This document shows, piece after piece, positions 27,032 through 35,640 of a stretch of 64,000 nucleotides of DNA; position 1 is the first letter of the stretch, and each line of letters begins with the position of its first letter. Source of the stretch: Alphaproteobacteria bacterium (GTDB taxonomy: Bacteria > Pseudomonadota > Alphaproteobacteria > Caulobacterales > Caulobacteraceae); assembly GCA_018826515.1 (NCBI GenBank), contig JAHKAM010000028.1, forward strand, positions 1 through 64,000, written 5' to 3'. The notes beneath the pieces were generated by a model, which made no database searches, had not been told where the DNA came from, and was given only the letters and a program-made list of their open reading frames with translations. A program made the position numbers and the translations under genes.

Positions 27032-29722
27032 TTATCGTGCTTCCGTCGTGCGCGATACGGGGCCCGGCGCGGAACGGCGTCGCCCCACTTCGGAGACGTC
27101 CCGCAAACTGGCCCGGACCGGGGCCGACAGGCGGGTGGCGGTCCGGTCGGGGCGGTCGAGCACGGCCTCAAGTTCGACCCGAAGCCGTTCCAGCCTGCGC
27201 CCCGGCCTGGGCTTCCGGCCCCCCGCGTCGGTGACGTAGAAACTGTCCACCGCCCGCTCGCCGAAACCGGCGATGTGGGCCGAGCGGATCGACAGGCCGT
27301 GGACCGCCAGAACGCGGGCCAGGTCGGCCAGCAGGCCGGGCCGGTCGGCCCCGGACACCTCGACCACGGCGGCGTCGGGGTTTTCCTCGAAATCGACAAT
27401 GATGGTGGGCCGAACATCGAAGGCGGCGCGGCGCGGGCTGTGCGTCACGGTCGGCGCCGGGGCGATCCGGGCTCCGCCGCGCGCGGCGGTCTCCAGGGTG
27501 GCGATCAGCCGGGTCAGGCGGCGCGGTTCGGCCTGGCCATACGGAGCGCCGCCGCCGTCCTGGAGCTCGAACACATCCAGCGCGGTGCCGTCCCCGGCGG
27601 TCGCGACCCGGGCGCCGACGACATCCGCGCCGGCGGCGGCCAGCGCCGCGGCCAGATCCGCGAACAGCCCCGGCCGGTCCGGAGCGGCGACGGCGACGCG
27701 GGTGGCGGCGTAATCCTCGGCCTCGTCATCGCGCACCGTCAGGGCCTCGGCCGCCGCGCCCCTGCGGCGGGCGCGGGCCACCAGTTCGGGATAGTCGTCC
27801 AGCGGGTCGGCGTGGGTCACGACCTCGCCGCGGAACACGCCCTCTGTGCGCTGGTAGAGGTCGCGGATGAGATTGCCCTTCCAGGCGTTCCAGACGCCGG
27901 GTCCGACCGCGCGGATGTCGGCCACGGTCAGGATCAGCAGGGTTCGCAGCCGCTCGGGATCGCCCATCAGCCGGGTGAAGGCCTTGACCGTCGCCGGGTC
28001 CGAGACGTCGCGCTTCTGGGCATAGTCCGACAGGGCCAGGTGATTCCGCACCAGCCAGACCACGAACTCCGTCCGGCGCGGATCGAGACCCAGCCGGTCG
28101 CAGGCGCGGCGCGCGGCTATGGCCCCGTCCTCCAGTTGCCCCCGGTCGCCGCCCTTGCCGACGTCATGCAGCAGCATGGCCAGCATCAGGGCCTCGAAAT
28201 CATCGATGCGATGGACGATCTCGCTTGAGGACGGATGGTCGCCCTTCAGCTTTCCGCGCCAGATGTCGTTGATGATGCCGATGGCCTGGAGCGTGTGCTC
28301 GTCGACGGTATAGGCATGGTACATGTTGAACTGCGTCTGGCCGACGATCCGTCCCCATTCGGGCAGGAACCGGCCCAGCAGGCCGGTCTCGTTCATCAGC
28401 GTCAGGACTCGGTAAGGCCGCTGGCCGTGGGCGAGGATGTCGAGGAAGGCGCGCGCCGCCTCGGGGTCACGGCGCAGCGACGGGGTCACCAGCGACAGCG
28501 ACCGGCTGACGGCCGAGAAGGCGTCGGGATGCAGGTCCAGGTCGTGTTCGTCCGCCGTGCGGAACAGCATCAACAGCTTCTCGGGCGCGGCGGCGAAGAC
28601 CTCGGGGCCGGTGACCGACAGGCGGCCGGCGTCTTCAATGAAGCCCTCGACGCCGAGCTTGCGTTTTCGGCCGGGGATCAGGCGCGACAGGCTCATCGTC
28701 GGCTTCTGCTGACGCGCCTCCAGCTTGGCGGACATGGCGCGGGTCAGGGCGCCGACGTCGCGGGCGACGAGGAAATAGCGGCGCATGAACCGTTCGACCG
28801 CCGGCTCGTCGCCGCGCCCGCGCCACCCCATGCGCCGCGCCACCTCGGGCTGCAGGTCGAAGGTCAGTTTCTCCTCAGGCCGCCCGGCCGTCAGATGCAG
28901 ATGGGCCCGGACCCGCCACAGGAAGTCGAACGATTCCTCGAAGGTGCGTCGCTCACGGGACGTCAGCAGGTCGTCCATCACCCGCGCGCCCAGGGGGCTG
29001 TCCGGCGCCAGCGACCGGGCGATCCAGAACAGGGTGTTGAGGTCGCGCAGGCCGCCCTTGCCGTCCTTGACGTTGGGCTCGACCCGGTAACGGACCGCGC
29101 CCGACTTCTGGTGGCGGAGGTCGCGCTCCTCCAGCTTGGCGGCGATGAAGGGGCGGGGGTCGGCCTTGACCACCAGGGCGCGGAACCGGGTGATGAAATC
29201 GGCGGCCAGCGCCGCGTCCCCCGCCAGCGGCCGCGCTTCCAGCAGGGTGGTCCGGATCACCATGTCCGACTTCGCCAGGGCGAGACAATCATCCACGGAC
29301 CGAGCCGCCTGGCCGACCTTCACCCCCAGGTCCCACAGGACATAGAGCATGAATTCGATGACCTGTTCGGTGCGCGGGATCGACTTCCAGGGACGCAGGA
29401 ACAGCAGGTCAAGGTCCGAGAAGGGGGCCAGCACACCCCGTCCGTAGCCGCCGACGGCGATCAGGCTGAGCCGCTCGGCCTCGCTCGGGTTGGCGGCCGG
29501 ATAGAGGGTTTCGGTGGTGAAGCGCCACAGGGCCGTCAGCAGGTCGTCGGCGGCGGCGGAATAGAGCCGGGCCACCTCGACGCCCTCGCCGCCCGCGTCG
29601 AGGCGGCGGGCGATACGGACCCGGGCGGCGTCCCAGCCCTCGCCGAGCATCGTCGCCACCGCCTTGCGCACGTCGGGCGCGGACGCGGCGCTCGCCAGCG
29701 GGTCGTCCGGGGCGTCGGTCAC
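27032..29722 (-). CDS. glnD: PII uridylyltransferase / uridylyl-removing enzyme
   Basis: An 896-residue bifunctional nitrogen sensor that uridylylates PII proteins when glutamine is low and removes UMP when it is high. The nucleotidyltransferase motif GGYGRGVLAPFSDLDLL is at about residues 93-110, the HD hydrolase motif HDVGKG lies near residue 515, and two C-terminal ACT domains start near APDRPGLFADLAAAL and GADRPGLLADLARVL. The start is a GTG that overlaps the mutS stop by 4 bp. The domain set is complete. Confidence 0.96.
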   Translation of the reverse strand: MTDAPDDPLASAASAPDVRKAVATMLGEGWDAARVRIARRLDAGGEGVEVARLYSAAADDLLTALWRFTTETLYPAANPSEAERLSLIAVGGYGRGVLAPFSDLDLLFLRPWKSIPRTEQVIEFMLYVLWDLGVKVGQAARSVDDCLALAKSDMVIRTTLLEARPLAGDAALAADFITRFRALVVKADPRPFIAAKLEERDLRHQKSGAVRYRVEPNVKDGKGGLRDLNTLFWIARSLAPDSPLGARVMDDLLTSRERRTFEESFDFLWRVRAHLHLTAGRPEEKLTFDLQPEVARRMGWRGRGDEPAVERFMRRYFLVARDVGALTRAMSAKLEARQQKPTMSLSRLIPGRKRKLGVEGFIEDAGRLSVTGPEVFAAAPEKLLMLFRTADEHDLDLHPDAFSAVSRSLSLVTPSLRRDPEAARAFLDILAHGQRPYRVLTLMNETGLLGRFLPEWGRIVGQTQFNMYHAYTVDEHTLQAIGIINDIWRGKLKGDHPSSSEIVHRIDDFEALMLAMLLHDVGKGGDRGQLEDGAIAARRACDRLGLDPRRTEFVVWLVRNHLALSDYAQKRDVSDPATVKAFTRLMGDPERLRTLLILTVADIRAVGPGVWNAWKGNLIRDLYQRTEGVFRGEVVTHADPLDDYPELVARARRRGAAAEALTVRDDEAEDYAATRVAVAAPDRPGLFADLAAALAAAGADVVGARVATAGDGTALDVFELQDGGGAPYGQAEPRRLTRLIATLETAARGGARIAPAPTVTHSPRRAAFDVRPTIIVDFEENPDAAVVEVSGADRPGLLADLARVLAVHGLSIRSAHIAGFGERAVDSFYVTDAGGRKPRPGRRLERLRVELEAVLDRPDRTATRLSAPVRASLRDVSEVGRRRSAPGPVSRTTEAR

Positions 29723-32412
29723 CGGCGGCCCAGACCCTTGAGCCGATAGAGGGTTTCCAGCGCCTCGCGCGGCGACAGCTCGTCGGGCTCGATCGCCTGC
29801 AGGGCGTCCTCGACGGCCGAGGAGGGCGGGGGCGTCGCCGGCTCGCTCACGGCGAACAGAGGCAGGTCGTCGAGACTGATGGCGGCGGCCTTCTCGCCCT
29901 CGAGCCGGTCGAGCACCTCGCGGGCGCGGCTGACGACGGCGGCGGGCACGCCGGCCAGTTTCGCCACCTGGACGCCGTAGCTGCGGTCGGCCGCCCCCGG
30001 TCGCGCCTCATGCAGGAAGACCAGATCGCCGTTCCACTCCCGCGCCGCCATCGACAGGTTGCAGACATGGGCCAGCCGGGTCTCCAGCCCCGCCAGCTCG
30101 TGATAGTGGGTGGCGAACAGGGTGCGGGCGCGGTTGCGGTCATGCAGGGCCTCGGCCACGGCCCAGGCGATGGCCAGGCCGTCATAGGTGGCGGTGCCGC
30201 GCCCGATCTCGTCCAGCACCACGAAGCTGCGGTCCGTGGCCTGGGTCAGGATGGCGGCGGTCTCGACCATTTCGGTCATGAAGGTCGAGCGGCCGCGGGC
30301 GAGGTCGTCGCCGGCGCCGACCCGGCTGAACAGCCGGTCGACCACGCCCAGACGCATGGCCCTGGCGGGCACGAAGGCCCCCGCCTGGGCCAGCACCACC
30401 AGCAGGGCGTTCTGGCGCAGGAAGGTCGACTTGCCGGCCATGTTCGGCCCGGTGACGATCGACAGCCGCGCGCAGCCGGCCCCGGCACCGTCCAGCCTGC
30501 AGTCGTTGGGCGTATAGGGGTCTCCCTGCGCCTTCACCGCCGCCTCGACCACCGGGTGCCGGCCGGCCGTGATCTCGAAACAGGTGGTGTCGTCGATCGC
30601 GGGGCGGACTCCGCCGACCTCCTCGGCCCATTCCGCCAGCGCCGCATGGGCGTCCAGCTCGGCGAGGGCCTCGGCCACGGCCTGCAGCGGCCGGGCCAGC
30701 GACTGCACCGCGATCCGCCACGTCTCGAAGGTCTCGCCCTCGATCGCGAGGGCGCGGTGGCCGGCCTGGCTGATCTTCGCGTCCAGCTCGGACAGTTCGA
30801 CGGTGGTGAAGCGGACCTGGTTGGCGAGGGTCTGGCGGTGGATGAAGGGGCTGTCGCCCGAGGGGCGCAGCAGGGGCTCGGCGGACTTGGCCGATGTCTC
30901 GAGGAAATAGCCGAGCACAGCGTTGTGGCGCACCTTGAACGGCACCCCGGCCTCGGCTACGGCGCGCGCCTCAAGGTCGGCGACGACGCGGCGACTGTCG
31001 TCGCGCAGACGGCGGGCTTCCTCCAGTTCGGGGCGGTAACCGGCCGCGACGAAGCCGCCGTCTCGCGCCAGATGCGGCGGCTCGGCGACCAGTCCCTCAG
31101 CCAGATCGACCAGCAACCGCCCCAGCTCGGGCGACAGGGTCATCCGGTCGAGGCAGGCGACGATCCGCGCCGGCGGCCCGGCCAGCGGGTCGCGCTCCGG
31201 CGGGAACCGTCCGGCGATGCCCTCGGCGATCGACAGGCCAGTGCGGATGGCGGCCAGATCGCGCGGTCCGCCGCGACCCAGCACCAGCCGCGACACGGCG
31301 CGGGCGACATCCGATGAGGCGCGCAGGCCGTCGCGCAGGTCCCGGCGCAGGTCGCGGCGCTCCAGCAGCCATTCGACGGCGTCGAGTCCATGATTGATGG
31401 CGGCGGGATCGCGCAGCGGCCGGGCGATCCGTTCGGCCAGGGCCCTTGCGCCGCCCGAGGTCACGGTGCGGTCGATACAGGCCAGCAAAGACCCCTCACG
31501 CTCGCCGCGCTGGGTACGGTCGATTTCCAGGCTGAGCCGGGTGGCCGGATCGATGGCGAGAAAGCCGCTGTCGCCCGAACGGCGGGGCGGGGACAGGGCC
31601 GGGATCTTTCCGGCCTGGGTGGTCTCGAGATAGGCCGCGACCAGACCGAGCGCCGAAACCTCGGCCTCCTCAAACGCGCCGAACCCGTCCAGCGAGGCGA
31701 CACCGTAGAGCCGCTCGACCCGCGCCCTCGCTCCGACCGGCTCGGCCAGCGCCTGCGGCAGGGCCTGGACCACGCCGCCCGAGCCGTCGAGCGCGGCCTT
31801 CGTGCCCTCGTCGGAGAACAGCCGGTCCGGGACCAGCACTTCGGACGGCCGGAACGAGGCCAGGGTGGCGCCGAGGTCTTCCAGCGAACAGGCGACGGCG
31901 TCGACCGACCCGGCGGACAGCTCGACCACGGCCACGGCGGCCCGGCCCTTGCGCACCGAGACAGCGGCCAGCCGGTTGGCGCCGCGGGCGTCCAGCAGAC
32001 TGTCCTCGGTCAGGGTGCCGGGGGTGACGACGCGGACGATGTCGCGATGGACCACGGCCTTGGAGCCGCGCTTGCGCGCCTCGGCCGGCGCCTCCAGCTG
32101 TTCGCAGATGGCGGCCTTGAACCCCTGCCGGATCAGCCGCGCCAGATAGCCGTCGAGCGCATGCACCGGCACCCCGGCCATGGGGATGTCCTGCCCCTGG
32201 TGCTTGCCGCGTTTGGTCAGGGTGATGCCGAGGGCGGCCGAGGCGATCTCGGCGTCCTTGAAGAACAGCTCGTAGAAATCGCCCATGCGGAAGAAGACGA
32301 TGGCGTCCGGCTGGCTGGCCTTGGCCGCCAGAAACTGCGCCATGACCGGCGTCACGCCCTCGCTGGACGGGACGGCGTCGGCTGTCGGAGGGTGGACGAG
32401 GGGGGCGTTCAT
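29719..32412 (-). CDS. mutS: DNA mismatch repair protein MutS
   Basis: An 897-residue mismatch-recognition ATPase. The mismatch-reading Phe-x-Glu motif lies in FFRMGDFYELFF near residue 45. The ATPase has the Walker A ITGPNMAGKSTFLRQN, the signature RVGAGDDLARGRSTFMTEM, Walker B SFVVLDEIGRGTATYDG and the H-loop FATHYHEL. The ATG at 32412 gives a normal N-terminus. It is the first gene of the mutS-glnD-murJ-trpS run and is divergent from the B12-riboswitch/btuB transcript. Confidence 0.97.
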   Translation of the reverse strand: MNAPLVHPPTADAVPSSEGVTPVMAQFLAAKASQPDAIVFFRMGDFYELFFKDAEIASAALGITLTKRGKHQGQDIPMAGVPVHALDGYLARLIRQGFKAAICEQLEAPAEARKRGSKAVVHRDIVRVVTPGTLTEDSLLDARGANRLAAVSVRKGRAAVAVVELSAGSVDAVACSLEDLGATLASFRPSEVLVPDRLFSDEGTKAALDGSGGVVQALPQALAEPVGARARVERLYGVASLDGFGAFEEAEVSALGLVAAYLETTQAGKIPALSPPRRSGDSGFLAIDPATRLSLEIDRTQRGEREGSLLACIDRTVTSGGARALAERIARPLRDPAAINHGLDAVEWLLERRDLRRDLRDGLRASSDVARAVSRLVLGRGGPRDLAAIRTGLSIAEGIAGRFPPERDPLAGPPARIVACLDRMTLSPELGRLLVDLAEGLVAEPPHLARDGGFVAAGYRPELEEARRLRDDSRRVVADLEARAVAEAGVPFKVRHNAVLGYFLETSAKSAEPLLRPSGDSPFIHRQTLANQVRFTTVELSELDAKISQAGHRALAIEGETFETWRIAVQSLARPLQAVAEALAELDAHAALAEWAEEVGGVRPAIDDTTCFEITAGRHPVVEAAVKAQGDPYTPNDCRLDGAGAGCARLSIVTGPNMAGKSTFLRQNALLVVLAQAGAFVPARAMRLGVVDRLFSRVGAGDDLARGRSTFMTEMVETAAILTQATDRSFVVLDEIGRGTATYDGLAIAWAVAEALHDRNRARTLFATHYHELAGLETRLAHVCNLSMAAREWNGDLVFLHEARPGAADRSYGVQVAKLAGVPAAVVSRAREVLDRLEGEKAAAISLDDLPLFAVSEPATPPPSSAVEDALQAIEPDELSPREALETLYRLKGLGRR

Positions 32413-32494
32413 GGAGCGCCGCAGGGTGAAGGATTGCGGGCTGAGCCTCAAGCGCCGTTTCCAGCCTTGCGCCGCCTCTGTTGCACTGCGACAA

Positions 32495-32660
32495 TCTCGA
32501 CAGGCGGTTAAGGGAACGCGGTCGAACACCGCGGCTGTGCCCGCAACTGTAGGCGGCGAGACGGTCGATCATTCCGGGGCTTCGGCCTCGGCGTCACTGG
32601 GCAACCGGGAAGGCGCGATCCTCCGTTTTTGACCCGCAAGCCAGGAGACCTGGCCGCCGA
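32495..32660 (+). ncRNA. Cobalamin (B12) riboswitch
   Basis: All core elements are readable in order on the plus strand: ggttaagggaacgcggt with its hairpin partner accgcgg, then gtgcccgcaactgtagg, the gtcactgggcaaccgggaaggcg stem in two parts, and finally the B12 box gcaagccaggagacctg at 32636-32652. This matches the adenosylcobalamin riboswitch consensus closely. cagg at 32501 can pair with cctg at the 3' end to close the structure. It lies in the leader of the BtuB-like receptor, so B12 should reduce receptor expression. The exact ends are approximate. Confidence 0.95.
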
Positions 32661-32708
32661 CGTCGCTCGTCCGCTGTCCGGGACCAGACAGAGGCGTGGG
32701 GCCAACCC

Positions 32709-32724
32709 TTCCCCGAACGGGGAA
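32709..32724 (+). promoter_or_regulatory. Small hairpin in the btuB leader
   Basis: The sequence ttccccgaacggggaa is a perfect 6-bp stem with a 4-base loop, 50 bases past the riboswitch. It may be part of the expression platform together with the larger hairpin that follows. Confidence 0.4.
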
Positions 32725-32736
32725 GCTGTTCCGTCG

Positions 32737-32788
32737 AAGCGACCCGACCCCAGCGCCGCGCCCCGTCCGGGGCCGGGTCGGTCGCTTT
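32737..32788 (+). terminator. Large hairpin in the btuB leader, probable expression platform
   Basis: aagcgacccgacccc (32737-32751) can pair with ggggccgggtcggtcgctt (32769-32787), giving a long GC stem followed by a short T-containing stretch (tttca). Lying between the riboswitch and the btuB ATG at 32836, it is a good candidate for a B12-dependent intrinsic terminator. The 3' T-run is weak, so a structural or Rho-linked role is also possible. Besides the riboswitch and these two hairpins I see nothing else in the 424-bp gap 32413-32835 except the unmapped mutS promoter. Confidence 0.5.
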
Positions 32789-32835
32789 CACATGCCGCCG
32801 CGCAGCGCCAGCGCGGGGCCGACGGAGATCCGCGC

Positions 32836-34674
32836 ATGACGCGATCCATCCTCTACGCCACGGCCGCGGCCGTGCTGTTTCCCCTGTCCGCTCACGCCCG
32901 GATCGCCGACGATCCCGACGCCGTCCTGCCCGAGGTGGTGGTGACGGCGACCCGACTGCCGGCCATCGTCGCCGACACGCCGGGGGCGCGGGTCATCAGC
33001 CGCGCCGACATCGAGCAGCGCGGCGCGGTGTTCGCCGCCGATATCCTCAGTGACGTGCCCGGCCTGTCGGTGGTGCGGTCCGGCGCCTTCGGCGGCGTGG
33101 CCCAGGTGCGGATGCGCGGGGCGACGCCCGGCAAGACCCTCGTGCTGATCGACGGTGTGCCGGTCAATGATCCGGCCGAGATCAACGGCGCCTTCGACTT
33201 CTCCGGTCTGGAGCTGTCCGACATCGAGCGGATCGAGGTGCTGTCGGGCCCGCAGTCGTCGCTGTGGGGTTCCGACGCCATCGGCGGCGTCATCGCCTTC
33301 ACGACCCGCGACCTGGACGGCTTCGGGGCCGATCTCGAGACGGGCTCCTACGGGACCGCGCGGGGCCGTCTGGCCGGCGGCGTCTCGAGCGATCGATACG
33401 GATTCGGCGTCTGGGTCTCGCATTTCGAAACCGACGGAATTTCGGCCGCCGACGAGGCCGACGGCAACCCCGAGGCCGACGGTTTTGCGTCGACGACCTT
33501 CGGCGCCCGCGGCCGCTACGCCTTCTCGCCCGATGTGGCCGTGGACGGCTCCGTCCGCCGGACCGACAGCGAGGCGGACATCGATGGCTTCCCGGCGCCC
33601 GTCTATGCGCTGGCGGACACCTTCGACACCCAGTCGAGCGCGCAATGGTCCGGCTTCGGGCGGCTGCGGGTGAACGCCCCGGGTCTGTCGCATCAGTTCA
33701 GCGTTTCGGCGTCGGACATCTCCCGCGAGACCGTGTCGTCCTTCCCTTCGGTGTTCGAGGCCGACCGGCAGGTGTTCCGCTGGCAGGCGGACGGGTCCGC
33801 GGCGGGCGTGGACTTCGTCATCGGCGCCGAGCGCGAGGATACGCAGGGCAGCCTGTCCAGCGGTCTGGCCGAGGACCTGGGCGTGAGCTCCGCCTTCGCC
33901 ACGGCGCGGATCGATCCGACGGATCGGCTGAGCCTGACCGGCGCCCTGCGGTTCGATGACACCGACGACTTCGGGTCCCAGACGACGGGGCGGGTCTCCG
34001 GCGCCTTCGACGCCGGTGCGGGCTTCACCCTGTCGGCGGCGTACGGGACCGGGTTCAAGACGCCCTCGATCAGCCAGGCGGTGTGCGACTTCTGTTTCTC
34101 GTCACAGCCGTTCCCCGTGCTGCGACCCGAGACGGCCGAGGGCTATGAGGGGGCCATCGGCTGGAGCTCCGCGGACCGCGGCCTTGAACTCCGGTTGACC
34201 GTCTACCGGCTGAAGGTCGAGGACCAGATCACCTACGTCTTCGACCCGGCTTCCTTCGACAGCGTCTACGTCAATGTGGCCGAGACGGCGACAGACGGGG
34301 TCGAATTGGAGGGCCGGGCGCGGCTGGGCGGGGGGTTCGATCTTGGCCTCGCCTGGGCATGGGCCGATGCCCGGGACGAGACGACCGGCGCGCGGTTGCT
34401 GCGCGTGCCGGAGCAGTCGGGTTCGGTTACGCTCGGGTGGAGCGGCGAGCGGCTATCCGGCGCCCTGACGGTGCGGGGCGAGAGCGATCAGGACGATGCG
34501 GGCGGCGTCCGCGAGGCCTTCGTCACGGCGGGTCTCAACGGAGCGTACGCCCTGACCGATGCCGTGACCCTGACGGCCCGGATCGAGAATCTGGGCGACG
34601 AGCGCTATCAGCAGGTGCTGGGCTACGGCGAGCCGGGACGGTCCGGTTACGTCGGGGTCAGGCTGCGCTACTGA
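32836..34674 (+). CDS. btuB: BtuB-like TonB-dependent vitamin B12 receptor
   Basis: A 612-residue outer-membrane receptor, close to the 614 residues of E. coli BtuB. A signal peptide ends near AHARI (about residue 20), then the TonB box region LPEVVVTATRLP. The plug domain follows (RADIEQRGAVFAADILSDVPGLSVVRSG in the family pattern, then IERIEVLSGPQSSLWGSDAIGGVI), and the barrel ends RSGYVGVRLRY with a terminal aromatic residue. The B12 riboswitch in the leader is the main reason to call the substrate cobalamin. The 3' end overlaps the convergent AKR-like gene by 17 bp. Confidence 0.92.
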   Translation: MTRSILYATAAAVLFPLSAHARIADDPDAVLPEVVVTATRLPAIVADTPGARVISRADIEQRGAVFAADILSDVPGLSVVRSGAFGGVAQVRMRGATPGKTLVLIDGVPVNDPAEINGAFDFSGLELSDIERIEVLSGPQSSLWGSDAIGGVIAFTTRDLDGFGADLETGSYGTARGRLAGGVSSDRYGFGVWVSHFETDGISAADEADGNPEADGFASTTFGARGRYAFSPDVAVDGSVRRTDSEADIDGFPAPVYALADTFDTQSSAQWSGFGRLRVNAPGLSHQFSVSASDISRETVSSFPSVFEADRQVFRWQADGSAAGVDFVIGAEREDTQGSLSSGLAEDLGVSSAFATARIDPTDRLSLTGALRFDDTDDFGSQTTGRVSGAFDAGAGFTLSAAYGTGFKTPSISQAVCDFCFSSQPFPVLRPETAEGYEGAIGWSSADRGLELRLTVYRLKVEDQITYVFDPASFDSVYVNVAETATDGVELEGRARLGGGFDLGLAWAWADARDETTGARLLRVPEQSGSVTLGWSGERLSGALTVRGESDQDDAGGVREAFVTAGLNGAYALTDAVTLTARIENLGDERYQQVLGYGEPGRSGYVGVRLRY

Positions 34675-35551
34675 TCCTGCGGGGGCCGGCGGCGGCGATC
34701 GTCGCCGGCTCCAGCTGCAGGGACGCCCAGTCCAGCGCCGGCGTCGGGGCATGGGCGGCGGCGATGACGGCGCGCAGCTCGGCGGCCGAGGCGATGCTGG
34801 CGACCACGGCCGAGACCTCGGGCAGGCCGATGGCATAGGCCAGGGTGGCCTGCATCGGATCGACGCGGGCCTCGGCCAGCCGGCGACGGATGCGCGACAG
34901 GGTCGGGGCGTGGCGATGCATTTCCAGCGGCAGGGCCTCGCCGCTCATGAACAGCAGGCCGTCGGCGAAGACCGAGGCGGCGTGGACGGCCACGTCCAGC
35001 GCCGCGAGTTCGGACAGGACGCCGGAGTGCTGGGCCCGCTGGTCCAGCAGGTTGCAGCGCAGCTGGACCACGTCCGGCTGGAAGCGGCGGGCCAGCAGGG
35101 CCGGGCCGTCCTCGATCGTGGCGCAGAAGCCGAGGCGGCGATACAGGCCGCGATCCTTCAGGGCCAGCAGCCGGTCCCAAAGGGCGCGGCCTTCGGCGCC
35201 GGCCAGGTCTGAAGCGCTGGAGACCAGCAGCAGGTCGCCGCGCGGCAGGCCGAGCCGTTCCAGCGAGCGGCGGGCGCGGGCCTCGACCCGGTCGACGCCG
35301 TCGCTGACGGGCACGGTGCTGACCGAGACCTGGAAGGGGGAGGGGAAGGGCCAGGCCTGGCCGAGCCAGCGTTCGCCGTCGCCGTCGGGCCGGGTCGCGA
35401 CCCGGGGCACGCCGGAATCGGCGGCGGTCTGGAGCAGAAGGCGCAAGGATTCCTCGCGCGCGCCGGCCGGCGCCGGTATGGCGCGTTCGGGCTGATGCAC
35501 GACGGCCAGAGCCAGTTTGTCGACCGGGGACGGGGGGCGGCTGGGGATCAC
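34658..35551 (-). CDS. Aldo/keto reductase-fold protein lacking the catalytic tetrad
   Basis: About 297 residues with the AKR barrel pattern in the second half: RLGFCATIEDGPALLARRF, VVQLRCNLLDQR and HAASVFADGLLFMSGEALP align well with AKR strands 6-7 and loops. In the first half all four catalytic residues seem to be replaced: the usual D-T-A-x-x-Y-G region reads VATRPDG, the S-T-K strand reads SVSTVPVS, and the L-H region reads LLLVSSASD. It therefore looks like a pseudoenzyme or a reductase with altered chemistry. The GTG at 35551 is the likely start; the frame is open to 35638. It converges on btuB with a 17-bp overlap. Confidence 0.7.
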   Translation of the reverse strand: MIPSRPPSPVDKLALAVVHQPERAIPAPAGAREESLRLLLQTAADSGVPRVATRPDGDGERWLGQAWPFPSPFQVSVSTVPVSDGVDRVEARARRSLERLGLPRGDLLLVSSASDLAGAEGRALWDRLLALKDRGLYRRLGFCATIEDGPALLARRFQPDVVQLRCNLLDQRAQHSGVLSELAALDVAVHAASVFADGLLFMSGEALPLEMHRHAPTLSRIRRRLAEARVDPMQATLAYAIGLPEVSAVVASIASAAELRAVIAAAHAPTPALDWASLQLEPATIAAAGPRRISSAA

Positions 35552-35640
35552 CGCCGGACTGTGACGGCGAAAGTTTAAGGCCCCCCTTCCGAGACCTTGC
35601 GCGAAGCTTAACCGGAGAACGGCGGTTTCAATCCACAACC

